DNA of 64,000 nt from Haloplanus salinarum (GCF_024498175.1 NZ_CP101823.1:2858987-2922986), one strand, 5' to 3'. Numbered from the stretch's first letter, positions 1-9,356 are shown. Notes: generated by a model from the letters alone, not told the origin. Numbers and translations are program-made.

Positions 1-895
1 TCCGGAGGTGGTCGTTGGCGACCGATTCGGCGGTTCCGACCGCGGCGTCGAGGTCGTCGACGGCGGTCGTGAGCCGGTCGAGTTCGTCGTCGCCGACGGG
101 CGTGCCGTCGTCGTCGAGGCGGGAGAGCGCGTCGCGGAGCGCGTCGAGGTCACAGGGCGGCTCCATCCCCGCGGCGTCGTGGACCCGCGCCGCGGCGAGC
201 AAGGTGTCGCGGTTCGCCGCGAAGAACGCGAGGAGGCGCTCGGGCACCACCTCGGCGGGGTGTTCGAGGGCGTCCGGGCGTACCCGCACGTCGCCGGCCA
301 CGTCGACGCCGGCGAAGGTCTCGTCGAGGGCGATCACCGTCGCGTACGACCGGGCGAGTTCCGCGAGGTCGCGGGCGTCGTCGACCACCTCGACCGAGAG
401 TTCGGGAACCGCCTCCTCCGCCTCGGCGTACCGCTCGGCGTCGGCGGTGGCGAGACAGCGGTCGCGCACCCGCGTTGGCGGCGGGTCGGCGAGCGGAGTC
501 ACGTCCGAGAGCGCATCGAGGGTCGCGGGGTCGGCCTCGCGGTCGGTCGCCCGGTCGACGAGGGCGCGGACCTCCGCGATCCGCGAGGGCGCGCCCGTCG
601 GGACGAACGTCTCCATCCGCCGGGCGGCGTAGTCGGTGACCGTGCGTTCCTTCAGGAGGTCGAGCACGTCCTCGTAGACGTCGCGGGCGCGGTCGGTCGC
701 GAGGAACTCGCCGTCGGCGTCGTGTTCGTGGCGGACGGCCGCGCGGGCGATGGCGGCGGCCCGACCGGCGGAGATGCCCGGCGCCTCGGCGAGCGCGGCC
801 ACGTCGCCCTCCCGGAGCGCCCGCTCGGGGTCGTCGAGGTCGGCGAGCGCGGCCGCCGTCTTCTCGCCGACGCCCGGGATGGCCGTGAGTTCCAT
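1..895 (-). CDS. MutS-related HhH-domain protein (3' end outside window)
   Basis: Starts at ATG 893-895 and runs off the left edge, so only about the first 298 residues are visible. Residues 1-60 contain a helix-hairpin-helix with the IPGVGEKTAAAL signature, followed by a second HhH-like APGISAGRAAAIARAA. The rest is acidic and helical and resembles the N-terminal part of the haloarchaeal MutS5-type mismatch-repair family, whose Walker ATPase lies further downstream and is not seen here. HhH modules bind DNA without sequence specificity, so a DNA repair or recombination role is inferred. The ATPase assignment rests on remembered family resemblance, not on visible motifs. Confidence 0.6.
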   Translation of the reverse strand, partial: MELTAIPGVGEKTAAALADLDDPERALREGDVAALAEAPGISAGRAAAIARAAVRHEHDADGEFLATDRARDVYEDVLDLLKERTVTDYAARRMETFVPTGAPSRIAEVRALVDRATDREADPATLDALSDVTPLADPPPTRVRDRCLATADAERYAEAEEAVPELSVEVVDDARDLAELARSYATVIALDETFAGVDVAGDVRVRPDALEHPAEVVPERLLAFFAANRDTLLAAARVHDAAGMEPPCDLDALRDALSRLDDDGTPVGDDELDRLTTAVDDLDAAVGTAESVANDHLR

Positions 896-940
896 GCGGC
901 AACGAGTATCGCCCCATCCGGCAAAACGTTGCGGGTCGGA

Positions 941-1189
941 TCAGGACCCGTGGCGGGTGACGTGATAGAGGACGCCCCACAGGAACGAGAGCGCGAGGAC
1001 GACCACGAATCCGCCGGTCAGTTCGCGGGACAGCGGGACGCCGATCAGGGTGACGAGGTGGCGGCCGACGACGGCCCCCGCCTCCGCGAGCGGTGGGGTG
1101 TACGTCCAGACGTACTTCGAGAGGACGGTCCCGACGATCAGGCTGACGAACGCCGACATGGCGTGTGACGCCCCCGTCTTGGCTGGCAT
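941..1189 (-). CDS. Small membrane protein, unknown function
   Basis: About 82 residues from ATG 1187-1189, with an alternative ATG at 1157-1159. It has two hydrophobic stretches, one near residues 10-25 (AFVSLIVGTVLSKYVWTY) and one near 55-75 (GGFVVVLALSFLWGVLYHV), so it is probably a two-helix membrane protein. It lies 45 nt from the MutS-like start on the same strand and diverges from larE. I do not recognise a characterised family. The frame is open further upstream, but a start beyond 1189 would run into the larE promoter. Confidence 0.6.
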   Translation of the reverse strand: MPAKTGASHAMSAFVSLIVGTVLSKYVWTYTPPLAEAGAVVGRHLVTLIGVPLSRELTGGFVVVLALSFLWGVLYHVTRHGS

Positions 1190-1278
1190 CGTCGTTCTGC
1201 CCGTCCCTTGAGGGGTAGCGGGGATGAATCTTTCTCCCGGACGACGCGCTTTTGCCCGTCGGCGCGGAAGGGCGGACG

Positions 1279-2148
1279 ATGACTGCACTCGACGCGAAAC
1301 TGGACGCCGCCCGCGCCGACCTCGCCGAGCGCGACGGGGTCGTCGTCGCGTTCTCCGGCGGCGTCGACTCGGCGGTCGTCGCCGCCCTCGCCTACGACGC
1401 CCTCGGGGACGACGCCCTGGCCTGCACGGCCCGCAGCGAGACCCTCCCCGCGTCCGAACTCGACGACGCGGTCCGGGTGGCCGAGGAGATCGGGATCCCC
1501 CACGAGACCGTGACCTTCTCCGAACTCGACGACCCGGACTTCGTCGCCAACGGCGACGACCGGTGTTACCACTGCCGGACGATGCGCCTGGGGCGGATGT
1601 ACGACGTGGCCCGCGAGCGGGGCATCGGGACCGTCTGTGACGGGACGAACGCCTCGGACCCGGGCGAGGGTCACCGGCCCGGGCTCCGCGCCGTCGAGGA
1701 ACTCGACGTGTTCTCGCCGCTACTCGCCCACGACGTCACCAAGGCGGAGGTCCGCGAGGCCGCCGAGCGCTACGGCCTCTCGGTCGCCGACAAGCCCTCG
1801 ATGGCGTGTCTCTCCTCCCGGATCCCGACGGGGCTCGAGGTGACCGAGGAACGGCTGACCCGCGTCGAGAAGGCCGAGCGACTGCTGCGGACCTGGGGGT
1901 TCTCGCAGTTTCGGGTACGCGACCACGACGGCCTCGCCCGCATCGAGGTGGCGCCCGAGGAACTCGACGCCGCCCTCGACCGGGAGTTCGTCCGCGCGGC
2001 GCGCGAACACCTCGACGACGTGGGCTTCGAGCACGTCACGCTCGACCTGCACGGCTACCGGACGGGGAGCGTGAGCCCCGACGAGGACGACGAGGAACCG
2101 CTCGTCGCCGACGTGTTCGCCCAGGAGTACCCCACCGGCGGGGACTGA
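1279..2148 (+). CDS. larE: ATP-dependent sacrificial sulfur transferase LarE
   Basis: 289 residues. An N-terminal PP-loop ATP pyrophosphatase motif (FSGGVDSAVVAAL, about residues 25-37) adenylates the substrate. Family knowledge: LarE inserts sulfur into pyridinium-3,5-biscarboxylic acid mononucleotide for the nickel-pincer cofactor of lactate racemase. Cys177, in MACLSSRIPTG, matches the sacrificial cysteine. Cys96 and Cys99 (RCYHCR) add the C-x2-C found in LarE variants that hold an Fe-S cluster and may recycle sulfur. No larB, larC or larA is in the window, so the cofactor pathway is not confirmed here. ATG 1279 is preferred over 1252 because homology begins there. Confidence 0.88.
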   Translation: MTALDAKLDAARADLAERDGVVVAFSGGVDSAVVAALAYDALGDDALACTARSETLPASELDDAVRVAEEIGIPHETVTFSELDDPDFVANGDDRCYHCRTMRLGRMYDVARERGIGTVCDGTNASDPGEGHRPGLRAVEELDVFSPLLAHDVTKAEVREAAERYGLSVADKPSMACLSSRIPTGLEVTEERLTRVEKAERLLRTWGFSQFRVRDHDGLARIEVAPEELDAALDREFVRAAREHLDDVGFEHVTLDLHGYRTGSVSPDEDDEEPLVADVFAQEYPTGGD

Positions 2149-2152
2149 GCGG

Positions 2153-2782
2153 CTACGCCGAGACGCCGTCGAGGAAGTCGGTCCGGTTCTCGGCGAGCAG
2201 GCTCGCCCGCCCGTCGCGCACGCGGAGTTCGTTCAGCGCGCAGTTGTCCTGCTCGCCCTCCACGACCGCCGAGACGACGTCGCGGCCCTCGACGGCGCCG
2301 ACGAGGAGGTAGAGCGGGCCGCCGTGACAGACGACGGCCACCGTCTCCTCGGGGTCGCTCTCGGCGACGAGTCGCTCCCAGCCGGCGAGGACGCGTTCCC
2401 GCACGTCCCGGAGGCTCTCGCCGCTCTCCGGGCGGGCGTCCACCGCGTCGTGGCCGGCCCGGCGTAGCGAGAGACGGTCGTGGTCCTCGAACATCGCCGC
2501 CTTCGGGAGCCCCTGGTAGCGGCCGAAGTCACGCTCGCGCCACGCCGACTCGAAGGTGGGGTCACAGCCGACGTGTTCGGCGAGGTGAGTGGCGGTCCGC
2601 CTGGCCCGCCGGAGGTCGGAGGCGAGGACGCGGTCCACGTCGTATTCGGCGGCGACGGCGGACCCGAGGGCCCGCGACTGTGCGTGTCCGCGGTCGGTCA
2701 GCGACGTCGGCGCCCAGCCCTGGAGGCGGCCGTCACGGTTCCACGTCGTCTCGCCGTGTCGGGCGAGCAGGACGGTGGTCAT
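2153..2782 (-). CDS. Histidine phosphatase family protein (phosphoglycerate mutase-like)
   Basis: 209 residues. The N-terminal LLARHGETTWN carries the RHG signature whose histidine is phosphorylated during catalysis. A second catalytic His lies in AVVCHGGPLYLL near residue 160, and ERDFGRYQG holds the conserved acid region. Substrates of the family range from phosphoglycerate to phosphosugars, nucleotides and cobalamin intermediates, and nothing nearby fixes the substrate. The stop lies 4 nt from the convergent larE stop. ATG 2780-2782 is chosen because the beta-strand before RHG starts there. Confidence 0.85.
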   Translation of the reverse strand: MTTVLLARHGETTWNRDGRLQGWAPTSLTDRGHAQSRALGSAVAAEYDVDRVLASDLRRARRTATHLAEHVGCDPTFESAWRERDFGRYQGLPKAAMFEDHDRLSLRRAGHDAVDARPESGESLRDVRERVLAGWERLVAESDPEETVAVVCHGGPLYLLVGAVEGRDVVSAVVEGEQDNCALNELRVRDGRASLLAENRTDFLDGVSA

Positions 2783-2873
2783 GGGACCCGCTACGGCCGT
2801 CGCCCACAAGAGCGTTCCTCGGGACGGGACCGGACGGCATCCCCGCGCTCGGTTCGGGAACCGATCACAGGGG

Positions 2874-4280
2874 TCAGTTGCCGGTCCACCGGAGCAGGGC
2901 GAGCGTCCCCTCGAACAGCGAGATCATGGTCGCAGCGACGATGATCGGCGCCATGCCCGTCGGGTCGGGGCTGACCAGGAAAGAGAGCCCGAGGAACCCG
3001 CCCCAGAACAGCAGGCGCCGACCTTCGAGCCACTCCCGGGTGGTGAGGTTCATCATGATCGCGAGCATGATGAAGAGGGGAATCTGGAAGACGAGCGCCA
3101 TATAGCCCATGAGGACGAGGATGAGGCCGAACGTCTCCTTGAGTCCGAAGGCGATGAGTTCGACGGACTCCTCGGTGTAGAGCGTGAAGTACGCGAAGAT
3201 GGCCGGGAGGACGACGAAGTGGGCGAAGCCGACGCCGATCAGCGCCAACACGAGACTGGTCGGGACGGCGGCGAGGTAGTAGCGGCGTTCGCGGGGAAAG
3301 AGCCCGGGACGCATGAACAGGTACGTCTCGTAGACGGCGATTGGGAGGCCGACGACGAAGCCGGCGAGCGCGGCGACCTTCAGTTCGGTGAGCAGGAGTT
3401 CGAGCGGGCCGTACAGGCGGGGCCGCAGGTCGGGGTCCGTCGCCGCCCCCGGGATGTGGGAGTTCCAGAGGTAGTTGATGACGCCGTCGGCGAAGGGGAA
3501 GACCGCGAGGGCGACGACGCCGCCGACGACGAGGACGACCGCCAGCCGGCGCACCATCTCCTCGATGTGGGCGGCGAGGGGCATCTCCTCGTCCGAGGCC
3601 GGCCCCTCGCCGACGAGGCCGTCGTCGACGTCGCCGGCCGGCTCGGGGGCCGACGGCGGCTGGGGTTCGACCGTCGTCTCCCCCCCGACGACCGAATCGC
3701 TGCTCGTGGTGGGCGCCGAGTCAGCGTTCGCGTCCGCGTCCGAACCGGCGTCGGTCTCCGCAGTCGACGCCGCGTCGGCGTCGTCGTCCTCACGGCCCTG
3801 GGGCGCCGTGCCGTCGTGCAGGTCACGGTCGGTCGGGGGCGTGTCGTCGGCCCCGGCGGGGTCGTCACCGCCCTCGGCCTCGGCGGTCACCTCCGGCGCG
3901 AGTTCGAGTTCCGGGTCGTCGGCGAGCTCCTCGTCCGGGACGGGGGCGCCGACGGCGTCGGAGACGCTCCGGCGCTCGTCGATGTCGAAGGGGTCGTCGG
4001 TCCCCGTCGCGCCCTCGGGGGCCGTCCGGTCGGCGGCGAGCGCGGAGTCGTCGTCGAGGTAATCCTCGATGGAACCGCCGGCGTCGGGCGCGTCCTCCGG
4101 CGAGTAGACGGTGTCGGTGTCGGGGTCGAGCGCCGGGTCGTCGGCGTCGGGAACGGACTCGGCGTCGCCGTCCGCGGCACCGCGGCTGTCGGCGGCGGTG
4201 TCCGCGTCGCCGTCCGCCGGGTCCGGGTCGCCGTCCGCCGTCGGCTCGGACGACGCTTCCGGCTCCGAGTCCTCAGCCAT
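2874..4280 (-). CDS. tatC: Twin-arginine translocase subunit TatC (single-domain, TatCo type)
   Basis: 468 residues. The TatC core is the last 236 residues, from about Met233, with several hydrophobic helices, PLAAHIEEMVRRL before the first of them and the family-typical PGLFPRERR segment. TatC is the receptor for folded RR-signal proteins, which haloarchaea use for most secretion. Residues 1-232 are an unusual, highly acidic Asp/Glu/Ser/Ala/Thr extension of low complexity that should lie in the cytoplasm. The gene diverges from tatCt. A TATA-like cctataac on the minus strand near 4302-4309 is about 25 nt upstream, which suggests a leaderless transcript. Confidence 0.9.
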   Translation of the reverse strand: MAEDSEPEASSEPTADGDPDPADGDADTAADSRGAADGDAESVPDADDPALDPDTDTVYSPEDAPDAGGSIEDYLDDDSALAADRTAPEGATGTDDPFDIDERRSVSDAVGAPVPDEELADDPELELAPEVTAEAEGGDDPAGADDTPPTDRDLHDGTAPQGREDDDADAASTAETDAGSDADANADSAPTTSSDSVVGGETTVEPQPPSAPEPAGDVDDGLVGEGPASDEEMPLAAHIEEMVRRLAVVLVVGGVVALAVFPFADGVINYLWNSHIPGAATDPDLRPRLYGPLELLLTELKVAALAGFVVGLPIAVYETYLFMRPGLFPRERRYYLAAVPTSLVLALIGVGFAHFVVLPAIFAYFTLYTEESVELIAFGLKETFGLILVLMGYMALVFQIPLFIMLAIMMNLTTREWLEGRRLLFWGGFLGLSFLVSPDPTGMAPIIVAATMISLFEGTLALLRWTGN

Positions 4281-4401
4281 TCACCCGAAGTATCTCCCCG
4301 GCTGTTATAGGCCTTTTTCCATCGGATCGGCGGACGGGACACGCTGCTCGGGTGGGCTGGGAGAGAAAAGATTGATGACGCCGAGACGGGTTCGGTGTAC
4401 C

Positions 4402-6609
4402 ATGTCGAGCGCGCTTGACGAGGACACCCGTCGGACGTTGGACGCCGGGCGGGAGACGGCCGGTGCGATGCTTCGCTCCGCCCAGAAGGATCTTCAGAAG
4501 GTGTTCATCGTCTTCCTCGTCGGGTTCATCGGCTCGTTTTACGCCCTGCGGCTCTACATCTGGGAGTTCCTGCGCAACGTGACGGAGGCACGAATGTCGG
4601 CGGCGACGGCGGAGGACCTCCAGATCATCGCCCAGACGCCGTTCGACGTGATCCTCCTGCAGGCGAAGATCGGGCTCATCACCGGGATCATCATGGCGAT
4701 ACCCGTCTTCCTCTACTTCTCGCGTGACGCCCTCGAGGAACGCGGATGGTGGCCGTCGACGCCGGTCGCGCGGTGGAAGATCGCCGCCGGGGGCCTGCTC
4801 TCGGCGACGCTGTTCGTGGCCGGGCTCGTCTACGGCTACGCCGTCTTCTTCCCCGTGATGTTCTCCTTTCTCGCGAACAACGCCATCTCCGCGGGGTTCA
4901 AGCCGACCTACTCCATCGTCCTCTGGGCGCAGTTCATCTTCCTGCTGACGCTCTCGTTCGGCCTGGCGGCGCAGTTGCCGCTGGTGATGAGCGCGCTCTC
5001 CTACACCGAAATCGTCCCCTACGAGACGTTCCGTGACCGCTGGCGATACGCCGTCGTCGGCATGGTCGCCGCCGGCGCGCTGTTCACCCCGCCCGACCCG
5101 TTCACGCAGATCATGTGGGCGGTGCCGATGCTCGTCCTCTACGGGTTCAGCCTCTACCTCGCGAAGGTGGTGGTGACGGCCAAGCGCGGCAGCGAGCGCC
5201 TCGACGTGTGGACGGCCGCCGGCCGACACTGGAACCTCATCCTCGGCGTCGGCGTCGTCGGCGGCTTCCTGGTGTACGCCTTCTACGCGTACGGCGGCCT
5301 CGAACGCGCCAACGACCTGCTGGCGTGGATGGGGACCAGCCGACGCCTCCTGACGCCCGGATCGACCCTCCCGGTCACCCCCGCCGTCGCCCTCGCGGTG
5401 TGGACGACGGCCGGCGGACTCGTCGCCGGCGCGGTCGGCTTCATGTACTACGTGTACGCCGAACTCGAAGCCGCGGTCGAGCCGACCGAGGTCGGCGACC
5501 CGACCGAGATCGACCTCTCGGCGCTCGACGCGGACGGGATCCGCGCGGCACCGCCGGAGGCCTTCGCCGACCTGAGCGAGGAGGAGGCGCTGACGATGGC
5601 CAACGAGGCCATGGACGACGACGAGAAGGAGAAGGCCCGGGCCATCCTCGAACGGTTCGACGAGGCCGAGGAGCGGCGGGCGGCCGAAGGGGAGGGCGAG
5701 GGCGACGCCCCCCAGTCGGCGAGCGAGGAGATCGGCGACCGGGCGAGTCGCGCCGGCGGCACCTTCCTCGACGAGTTCACCGACGGCGAGACCGACGAGG
5801 ACGACATCGGCGGCTACTACACCGACGTCGCGTTTATCCTCGACAGCCTCACGTCGCGGGCCTTCCGCATCGCCGCCGTCTTCGGGATCGTCCTCGCGTC
5901 GACGTTCGGATGGCTCTACACCGGCGGCATCGGCCGCGTCTTCGAGCAGTTCCTCTCGCAGTTGCCCGACGACGTGACTGCCACCGACCAGATCGAGGTG
6001 GTGGCCCTCCACCCCATGGAGGCGCTGATCTTCGAGGTGAAGTTCTCGACGCTGATCGCCGTCCTCGTCACCCTCCCGATCGTGGCGTACTACGCGTGGC
6101 CGGCGCTCCGGGAACGCGGGTTCGTCCGCGGCAACCGGAACCTCATCTTCGGGTGGGTCGCGGCCCTCGTCGTCGGCCTGTTCGCCGGGTTCGCCCTCGG
6201 CTACACCACCGTCGCCCCGACGGTCATCTCCTATCTCGTCGCCGAAGGCGTGCGGGCCGAGATGGTCATCGCCTACCGCATCACCAACTTCTTCTGGCTC
6301 ATCTTCTTCACCACCGCGGGCATCGGCCTCCTCACGGACGTGCCCGTCCTCATGCTCCTGCTCAACACCGCCGGCGTCTCCTACCGGACCATGCGCGACC
6401 GCTGGCGGGAGGTGACCGTCGGCATCCTGGGGTTCGCCGCCGTCGCCACGCCCGCCGACGTGATGACGATGTTCCTCGTCACGATTCCGCTGATGGTCGC
6501 CTACGGCGTCGGCCTCGGCGTGTTGTTCGCGGTGACGCTCGGCGGCCGCCGCGACCTCTCCGGGAGCGAACCGTCGGAGGGCGATCAGGGCGCCGACGCC
6601 GAGGTGTGA
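4402..6609 (+). CDS. tatCt: Double-domain twin-arginine translocase TatCt
   Basis: 735 residues with two TatC-like membrane halves in one chain. The first half spans about residues 35-355 (including extra helices) and the second about 475-720. They are joined by a charged cytoplasmic linker at about 358-470 rich in Glu and Asp (for example DDDEKEKARAILERFDEAEE). Duplicated TatC proteins of this kind are known from haloarchaea and are essential in Haloferax. The start ATG at 4402 leaves 121 nt to the divergent tatC. Longer in-frame starts exist upstream but would cross the divergent promoter and part of tatC. Confidence 0.92.
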   Translation: MSSALDEDTRRTLDAGRETAGAMLRSAQKDLQKVFIVFLVGFIGSFYALRLYIWEFLRNVTEARMSAATAEDLQIIAQTPFDVILLQAKIGLITGIIMAIPVFLYFSRDALEERGWWPSTPVARWKIAAGGLLSATLFVAGLVYGYAVFFPVMFSFLANNAISAGFKPTYSIVLWAQFIFLLTLSFGLAAQLPLVMSALSYTEIVPYETFRDRWRYAVVGMVAAGALFTPPDPFTQIMWAVPMLVLYGFSLYLAKVVVTAKRGSERLDVWTAAGRHWNLILGVGVVGGFLVYAFYAYGGLERANDLLAWMGTSRRLLTPGSTLPVTPAVALAVWTTAGGLVAGAVGFMYYVYAELEAAVEPTEVGDPTEIDLSALDADGIRAAPPEAFADLSEEEALTMANEAMDDDEKEKARAILERFDEAEERRAAEGEGEGDAPQSASEEIGDRASRAGGTFLDEFTDGETDEDDIGGYYTDVAFILDSLTSRAFRIAAVFGIVLASTFGWLYTGGIGRVFEQFLSQLPDDVTATDQIEVVALHPMEALIFEVKFSTLIAVLVTLPIVAYYAWPALRERGFVRGNRNLIFGWVAALVVGLFAGFALGYTTVAPTVISYLVAEGVRAEMVIAYRITNFFWLIFFTTAGIGLLTDVPVLMLLLNTAGVSYRTMRDRWREVTVGILGFAAVATPADVMTMFLVTIPLMVAYGVGLGVLFAVTLGGRRDLSGSEPSEGDQGADAEV

Positions 6610-6616
6610 CCGCGCC

Positions 6617-7960
6617 TCACGCCTCGACGAGCGTCAGGCGGAGGTCCATCACGTTCGTCCCCGTGGGGCCCGTCACCACCGCGTCGTCGACGGCCCGGAG
6701 CGCCGGCGTCGCGTCGTGGCAGTCGAGGTGGGCGACGGGATCACGTCCCGCCGCTTCGAGCCGGGACGCCGTCGTGTGATCCACGAGTCCCCCGGCGACG
6801 TCGGTGGGGCCGTCGGTGCCGTCGGTCCCGAGCGCGAGCGTCGTCACCCGGGGTTCGTCGGCGAGGGCGACCGCCGACCGCAGGGCGAACTCCTGGTTCG
6901 GGCCGCCCTCGCCGGCGCCCTCGCCGACCCGGACGGTCGTCTCGCCGCCCGAGATCAGCACGCACGGCGGGCTGGCCGGCCGCCCGTGGGTCACCGCCTC
7001 GCGGGCGAGCGCCGCCAGACAGGTCGCCACCTCGCGGCTCTCGCCCTCGACCGTCGAGGAGAGGATCAGCGGCTCGTAGCCGCGAGCCGCGGCCCGGTCC
7101 CGGGCGGCCTCGACGACGTCGGCGGGTCCCGCGAGGACGAGGACGTCGCCGTCGGTCGCCCCGGGCGTCTCGGGAACCGCGCCGTCCCGGCCGCGGCGGA
7201 GGTGCCGGGGGACGGCCGGCGGGACGGCGTCGGTCAGGTCGTGACGGTCGAGGACGGCGAGCGCGTCGGCGAACGTCGACCCGTCGCCGACGGTCGGGCC
7301 CCAGGGGTCGCCGGCGGGTTCGTCGACGACGACGAGCGTCGCGAGCGTCGCCGGCGCGACCCGCTCGGCCAGCCGGCCGCCCTTGAGCGTCGAGCAGTGT
7401 TTCCTGACGGCGTTGATCTCGTCGATCCGGAGCCCCGCCCGCAGGAGCCTGTCGGTCACGTCCGCGAGGTCGGACAGCGAGAGGTCCCCGGCGGGGGCGG
7501 CGAGCGTCGCCGAGGCGCCGCCGGTGATGGCGGCGATCACCAAGTCCTCGGGCCCCGCCGCGTCGGCGAGTTCGTGGACCCGCCGGCCGGCCCGCAGGCT
7601 CTCGGCGTCGGGGATCGGATGACCGGCGCCGACGACGGCGACGCCGTCGATGTCGCGTTCGCCGCCCGCCTTCTCGGCGACGACGCCGTCCGTGAGGCGG
7701 TCGCCGAGACGGGAGCGCAGTTCCGCAGCGACGGCGGCCGACCCCTTGCCCGCCGCGAGGAGGTAGACGTCGTCGACGGCGGCGAGGTCGACGGTGCGCT
7801 CGCCGATCCGGAGTCGGTCGCCGTCGCGGGTCACGGCCGCGGGGACGGTCCGACGGGGGTGGACGGCGTCGACGGCCGCGGACGCGATATCGAGGAGGTC
7901 ACGTCGGGCCGTGACGTTGCCGTGGTCGACGAGCGCCGACCGGTTGCGGACGGTCGTCAC
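6617..7960 (-). CDS. Glycerate 2-kinase (MOFRL/DUF4147 family)
   Basis: 447 residues, ATP-dependent conversion of glycerate to 2-phosphoglycerate. Family motifs visible: AAGKGSAAVAAELR near residue 70, GAGHPIPDAES near 110, ITGGASATLAAP near 145, KHCSTLKGGRLAE near 185, and ISGGETTVRV with GPNQEFAL near 340-360. The GTG start overlaps the stop of the upstream enolase-like gene as GTGA (7957-7960), so the two are translationally coupled. 2-phosphoglycerate is the substrate of true enolase, which makes the pairing meaningful. In the semi-phosphorylative pathway of haloarchaea this kinase type acts on glycerate from sugar or serine breakdown. Confidence 0.88.
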   Translation of the reverse strand: MTTVRNRSALVDHGNVTARRDLLDIASAAVDAVHPRRTVPAAVTRDGDRLRIGERTVDLAAVDDVYLLAAGKGSAAVAAELRSRLGDRLTDGVVAEKAGGERDIDGVAVVGAGHPIPDAESLRAGRRVHELADAAGPEDLVIAAITGGASATLAAPAGDLSLSDLADVTDRLLRAGLRIDEINAVRKHCSTLKGGRLAERVAPATLATLVVVDEPAGDPWGPTVGDGSTFADALAVLDRHDLTDAVPPAVPRHLRRGRDGAVPETPGATDGDVLVLAGPADVVEAARDRAAARGYEPLILSSTVEGESREVATCLAALAREAVTHGRPASPPCVLISGGETTVRVGEGAGEGGPNQEFALRSAVALADEPRVTTLALGTDGTDGPTDVAGGLVDHTTASRLEAAGRDPVAHLDCHDATPALRAVDDAVVTGPTGTNVMDLRLTLVEA

Positions 7961-9228
7961 GGGTCGAGGGTCCCCTCGGCGGGCGGGCCGAACGTCGCGG
8001 CGTCGCCCAGTTCGTCCTCGATTTCGAGGAGACGGTTGTACTGTTCGGTGCGTTCGCCGCGGGTCACGCCGGTCTTGATCTGTCCGGCGCCGAGGCCGAC
8101 CGCGAGGTCGGCGAGCCACGTGTCGGGGGTCTGTCCGGAGCGTTCCGACACCTGCACCGCGTAGCCGTTCCGGGTCGCCAGCCGCGACGCCTCCCGTGCC
8201 GCCGTGACGGTCCCGACCTGGTTCACCTTCCAGAGGAGGGCGGTCGCGGCACCGCGGTCGACGCCCCGCCGCAGTCGCTCGGGGGAGGTGACGAAGAGGT
8301 CGTCGCCGACGATCTGGACGTCGAGGCGGTCGGTCAGGTCGGCGTAGCCGTCGAAGTCGTTCTGATCGAGCGGATCCTCCAGCGAGACGACGGGGTAGGT
8401 GTCGACGAGTTCCTCGTAGAACGCGAGAAGCTCCGCCCGGGAGAGGGTCTCGCCGAGGAGGGCGTAGGTCCCCGTCTCGGGGTCGTAGAAGTGGGAGGCG
8501 GCCACGTCCGCCGCGAGGGCGAACTCGCCGTCGTAGCCACACGCCTCGATGGCCCGGAGTTCGAGGTCGAATGCCGTCCGCGGGTCGTCGACGCCGATCG
8601 GGTTGTACCCCCCTTCGGCGCCGACGTTGAGCGACGCCTCGCCGTACTCCGCGCGGACGATGTCCCCGAGTTCGTAGTACACCTCGGCGGCCATCCGGAC
8701 GGCTTCGGCGACGGAGTCGGCGCCGACGGGGACGACCTGGTGTTCCTGGAAGGGGAGGTCCCCGCCGGCGAGTTCGCCGCCCTCGATCAGATCGAAGAAG
8801 GGGAGCGGGAGGACGTGCGTGTCGGCGCCGCCGACGTACCGGTAGAGGGGCTGGTCGGTCGCCGCGGCCCCGGCCCGGAGGGTGGCGAGCGAGACGCCGG
8901 TGATGGCGTTGCCGCCGAGCGGGTCCTCGGGGTCGTCGAGCGCGTCGAGGCGGGCGTCGACGGTTCGCTGGGCGGTGGCGTCGTGGCCGACGAGCGCGGG
9001 GGCGATCCGGTCCTCGACGTTCGCGGCCGCCTGTCGGACCCCACGGCCCCGATACCGGTCGTCGCCGTCGCGCAGGTCGATGGCTTCGTGCTCGCCACGG
9101 GAGCGACCCCGGGGAACGTCGGCCCGGCCGGTGCCGGCGGCCGTCTCGACGGTGACCCGTAACGTCGGCTCCAGGCGATTGTCGAGGATTTCGCGTGCGG
9201 TGATGGCTTCGATGGACGCGTCGGTCAT
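7957..9228 (-). CDS. Enolase paralogue with altered active site
   Basis: 423 residues, full enolase length. Metal ligands are kept: Asp241 (AADVAAS), Glu284 (SLEDP) and Asp309 (VGDD). The catalytic Lys334 (WKVNQVGT), Lys385 (GQIKTG), Glu162 and Glu205 are also kept. Several substrate-loop residues differ from canonical enolase. The SGAST loop reads RGRSRGEHEA (40-49), the GGSHAG loop reads GGELAGG so its His is Leu153, the GDEGG Asp is Ala204, and the SHRSGET His is Glu362. Leaderless haloarchaeal genomes normally carry a canonical eno as well, not seen here. It may act on a related 2-phospho-acid or be a modified enolase. It is coupled to glycerate 2-kinase by a GTGA overlap. Confidence 0.8.
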   Translation of the reverse strand: MTDASIEAITAREILDNRLEPTLRVTVETAAGTGRADVPRGRSRGEHEAIDLRDGDDRYRGRGVRQAAANVEDRIAPALVGHDATAQRTVDARLDALDDPEDPLGGNAITGVSLATLRAGAAATDQPLYRYVGGADTHVLPLPFFDLIEGGELAGGDLPFQEHQVVPVGADSVAEAVRMAAEVYYELGDIVRAEYGEASLNVGAEGGYNPIGVDDPRTAFDLELRAIEACGYDGEFALAADVAASHFYDPETGTYALLGETLSRAELLAFYEELVDTYPVVSLEDPLDQNDFDGYADLTDRLDVQIVGDDLFVTSPERLRRGVDRGAATALLWKVNQVGTVTAAREASRLATRNGYAVQVSERSGQTPDTWLADLAVGLGAGQIKTGVTRGERTEQYNRLLEIEDELGDAATFGPPAEGTLDP

Positions 9229-9317
9229 TCGTGGCTACGCTACGTCGGGCGGGGGGCAAATAGTTGGGGAGCGCGGCACCCCGGAACGGGGGGCCGACCC
9301 GGACGGCGAAGCCGTCG

Positions 9318-9325
9318 TATTTAAA
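9318..9325 (+). promoter_or_regulatory. TATA box of the leader/RHH/transporter operon
   Basis: tatttaaa stands out in GC-rich surroundings, 39 nt upstream of the ATG at 9357. An archaeal start about 25-27 nt downstream would give a very short leader before the 16-codon ORF. Confidence 0.55.
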
Positions 9326-9356
9326 CCCGGGCGGGAAATATGGCCGAGAGAACACC

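Noticed and set aside
4273-6012. 579-codon minus-strand ORF over tatCt
   Set aside because: Shadow of the double TatC gene; hydrophilic, with no family resemblance.
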